In this document: positions 8,622 through 9,690 of the stretch, in pieces
How the letters are laid out: the number at the start of each line of letters is the position of its first letter
How positions within the stretch are numbered: the first letter of the stretch is position 1
Origin: Pseudomonadota bacterium
GTDB lineage: Bacteria > Pseudomonadota > Gammaproteobacteria > Burkholderiales > Thiobacillaceae
Direction of reading: 5' to 3'
DNA length: 9,690 nt
NCBI GenBank assembly: GCA_021821425.1
Contig: JAKACL010000095.1
Span: forward strand, 1-9,690
Program-made: the position numbers and the translations under genes
The notes under the pieces: generated by a model
Database searches by the model: none
What the model was told of the DNA's origin: nothing
Seen by the model: the letters and a program-made list of their open reading frames with translations, nothing else

Positions 8622-9481
8622 GTCTTTCGCCCTACGTCTTCGATGCCAGCGCCGAGAACTTCAACCGACTGGTGCTGGAAAACTCGCACAAGGGCCCGGT
8701 GCTGGTGCACTTCTGGACCCCCAAGGCCGGCCCCTGCTTCATCCTGATGCCGCGCCTGGTCAAGCTCGCCGCCGAATACGGCGGCAAGTTCCTGCTGGTG
8801 ATGCTGAATGCCGACGAACTGCCGGAACTGGCGCGCCGCTTCAGCGTGAACTCGGTGCCGACGGTGAAATTCTTCTGGCGCGGCGAAGTCGCCCACACGA
8901 TCCACGGCGCCGATCCCGACAGCAGCTTCCGCGAAGTGCTCGACCGCTTCATCGCCAGTGATGCCAACCGCGCCCATGCGCTGGGCGTGGCAGCCTGGCA
9001 GTCGGGCAAGATCGAACAGGCGCGCATGCTGCTCGCCAACGCGGCAATGGCCGAGCCCGACAATCTCGCGATTCCGCGCGACCTCGCCAAGCTTTTGTGG
9101 GCCGAGGGCGAAGGCGAACAGGCGCTGAAGCTGCTCGACAGCCTGCCGCTCGAGGCGCGTGCCGACGCCCAGATCGCGCCGCTGCGCGCGCACCTCAAGC
9201 TGGCGGAAACCGCACGCCTGGCGCCGCCGCTGACTGAGCTGGATGCTCGCATCGCGGCCCAGCCGGACGACCTGGACGCCCGCTACCAGCGCGCTGCCGT
9301 ACTGCTGGCGGCGGACGATTTTGCCGGCGCGATGGCGGCATTGCTCGCCATCGCCCGCACCGACCGCGGCTTTCGCGACGACCTCGGCCGCATCAGCCTG
9401 CTGGCGCTATTCGACCTGCTCGGCAGTGCGCATCCGCTGACGCGGCAATACCGCCAGGCCCTGTCCGAATCGCTGCATTGA
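8618..9481 (+). CDS. cnoX: Thioredoxin-TPR chaperedoxin, CnoX/YbbN-like, with AGPC active site
   Basis: A 287-residue cytoplasmic protein with an N-terminal thioredoxin fold (about residues 1-110) and a C-terminal helical repeat region (about 120-285, TPR-like, with AWQSGKIEQARMLL and QRAAVLLAADDFAGAMAALL). This is the architecture of CnoX (YbbN), a holdase that protects proteins from oxidative (hypochlorous-acid) aggregation and hands them to GroEL or DnaK. The site after W33 is TPKAGPC: the first cysteine of CGPC is alanine (A37) and only C40 remains, while the cis-proline P81 (SVPTV) is kept. A dithiol oxidoreductase mechanism is therefore unlikely; mixed-disulfide chemistry through C40 is possible, comparable to the E. 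coli protein, whose site also lacks the first cysteine. Its start overlaps the pip stop and its stop overlaps the next start. Confidence 0.88.
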   Translation: MSLSPYVFDASAENFNRLVLENSHKGPVLVHFWTPKAGPCFILMPRLVKLAAEYGGKFLLVMLNADELPELARRFSVNSVPTVKFFWRGEVAHTIHGADPDSSFREVLDRFIASDANRAHALGVAAWQSGKIEQARMLLANAAMAEPDNLAIPRDLAKLLWAEGEGEQALKLLDSLPLEARADAQIAPLRAHLKLAETARLAPPLTELDARIAAQPDDLDARYQRAAVLLAADDFAGAMAALLAIARTDRGFRDDLGRISLLALFDLLGSAHPLTRQYRQALSESLH

Positions 9482-9690
9482 ATTTCGACCATCCCGCCTT
9501 TGCGCCCTACCGCACGCTGATCGATGCGCTGAGCCTGGCGCGCAACCTGTCTGTGCCCGGCCCGGGCACGCTCGATGCCCTCAACGCGCAGGCGGCCGCG
9601 CGCGGCACGACGCAGGCGCGCGGCTTGCCGCTGCGCTTTTTCGTCCCCGACGGCCGGCTGTCGGCACGCGATTACGAAATCCACATCCTG
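9478..9690 (+). CDS. DUF3025 family protein, N-terminal part (runs off the window)
   Basis: An open frame of 71 codons continues to the right edge with no stop. It begins at TTG 9478, which overlaps the TGA of the thioredoxin gene (TTGA), mirroring the ATGA junction upstream. The sequence (NFDHPAFAPYRTLIDAL, then a LDALNAQAAARG block, then LPLRFFVPDG and YEIHIL) resembles the N-terminus of DUF3025 proteins, which I recall having a variable LN-block, an LRFV-like strand and then a YExxI segment before a conserved region that would lie beyond this window. The function of DUF3025 is unknown. There is no ATG near this point in the frame, so TTG with translational coupling is the most likely start. 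Family call is by recalled pattern. Confidence 0.75.
   Translation, partial: MNFDHPAFAPYRTLIDALSLARNLSVPGPGTLDALNAQAAARGTTQARGLPLRFFVPDGRLSARDYEIHIL

Overview
The window is GC-rich chromosomal DNA with a compact proteobacterial layout. Protein similarity as I remember it suggests a betaproteobacterium, perhaps a Thiobacillus/Nitrosomonadales-type organism, but the genus is a guess. I see no rRNA, tRNA, CRISPR array, insertion sequence or phage gene.

Positions 1-2957, plus strand: the 3' end of a small hydrophobic DUF3147-like membrane protein whose last codons look frameshifted, then a complete acnA (TCA-cycle aconitase with all three Fe-S cysteines) closed by a strong intrinsic terminator. 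Positions 2958-3363, plus strand: a hydrophobic reading frame with no good start. It looks like the surviving C-terminal half of a larger membrane protein.

Positions 3368-7442, minus strand, read from 7442 downwards: a four-gene run that I interpret as a signalling operon. It holds a 129-residue stand-alone NAD(P)-type Rossmann protein, a FIST-domain sensory protein, an 87-residue coiled-coil protein of unknown function, and a membrane MASE1-GGDEF-EAL cyclic-di-GMP enzyme with intact synthesis and hydrolysis motifs. The combination of a dinucleotide-binding module, a small-ligand sensor domain and a c-di-GMP output is the best candidate here for an undescribed system.

Positions 7443-7655: a divergent intergenic region with a plausible sigma70-type promoter reading right. 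Positions 7656-9690, plus strand: a tightly overlapping operon of proline iminopeptidase (pip), a CnoX/YbbN-like thioredoxin-TPR protein with an AGPC instead of CGPC active site, and the start of a DUF3025 protein cut by the window edge. Stops and starts overlap at both junctions, which implies translational coupling.
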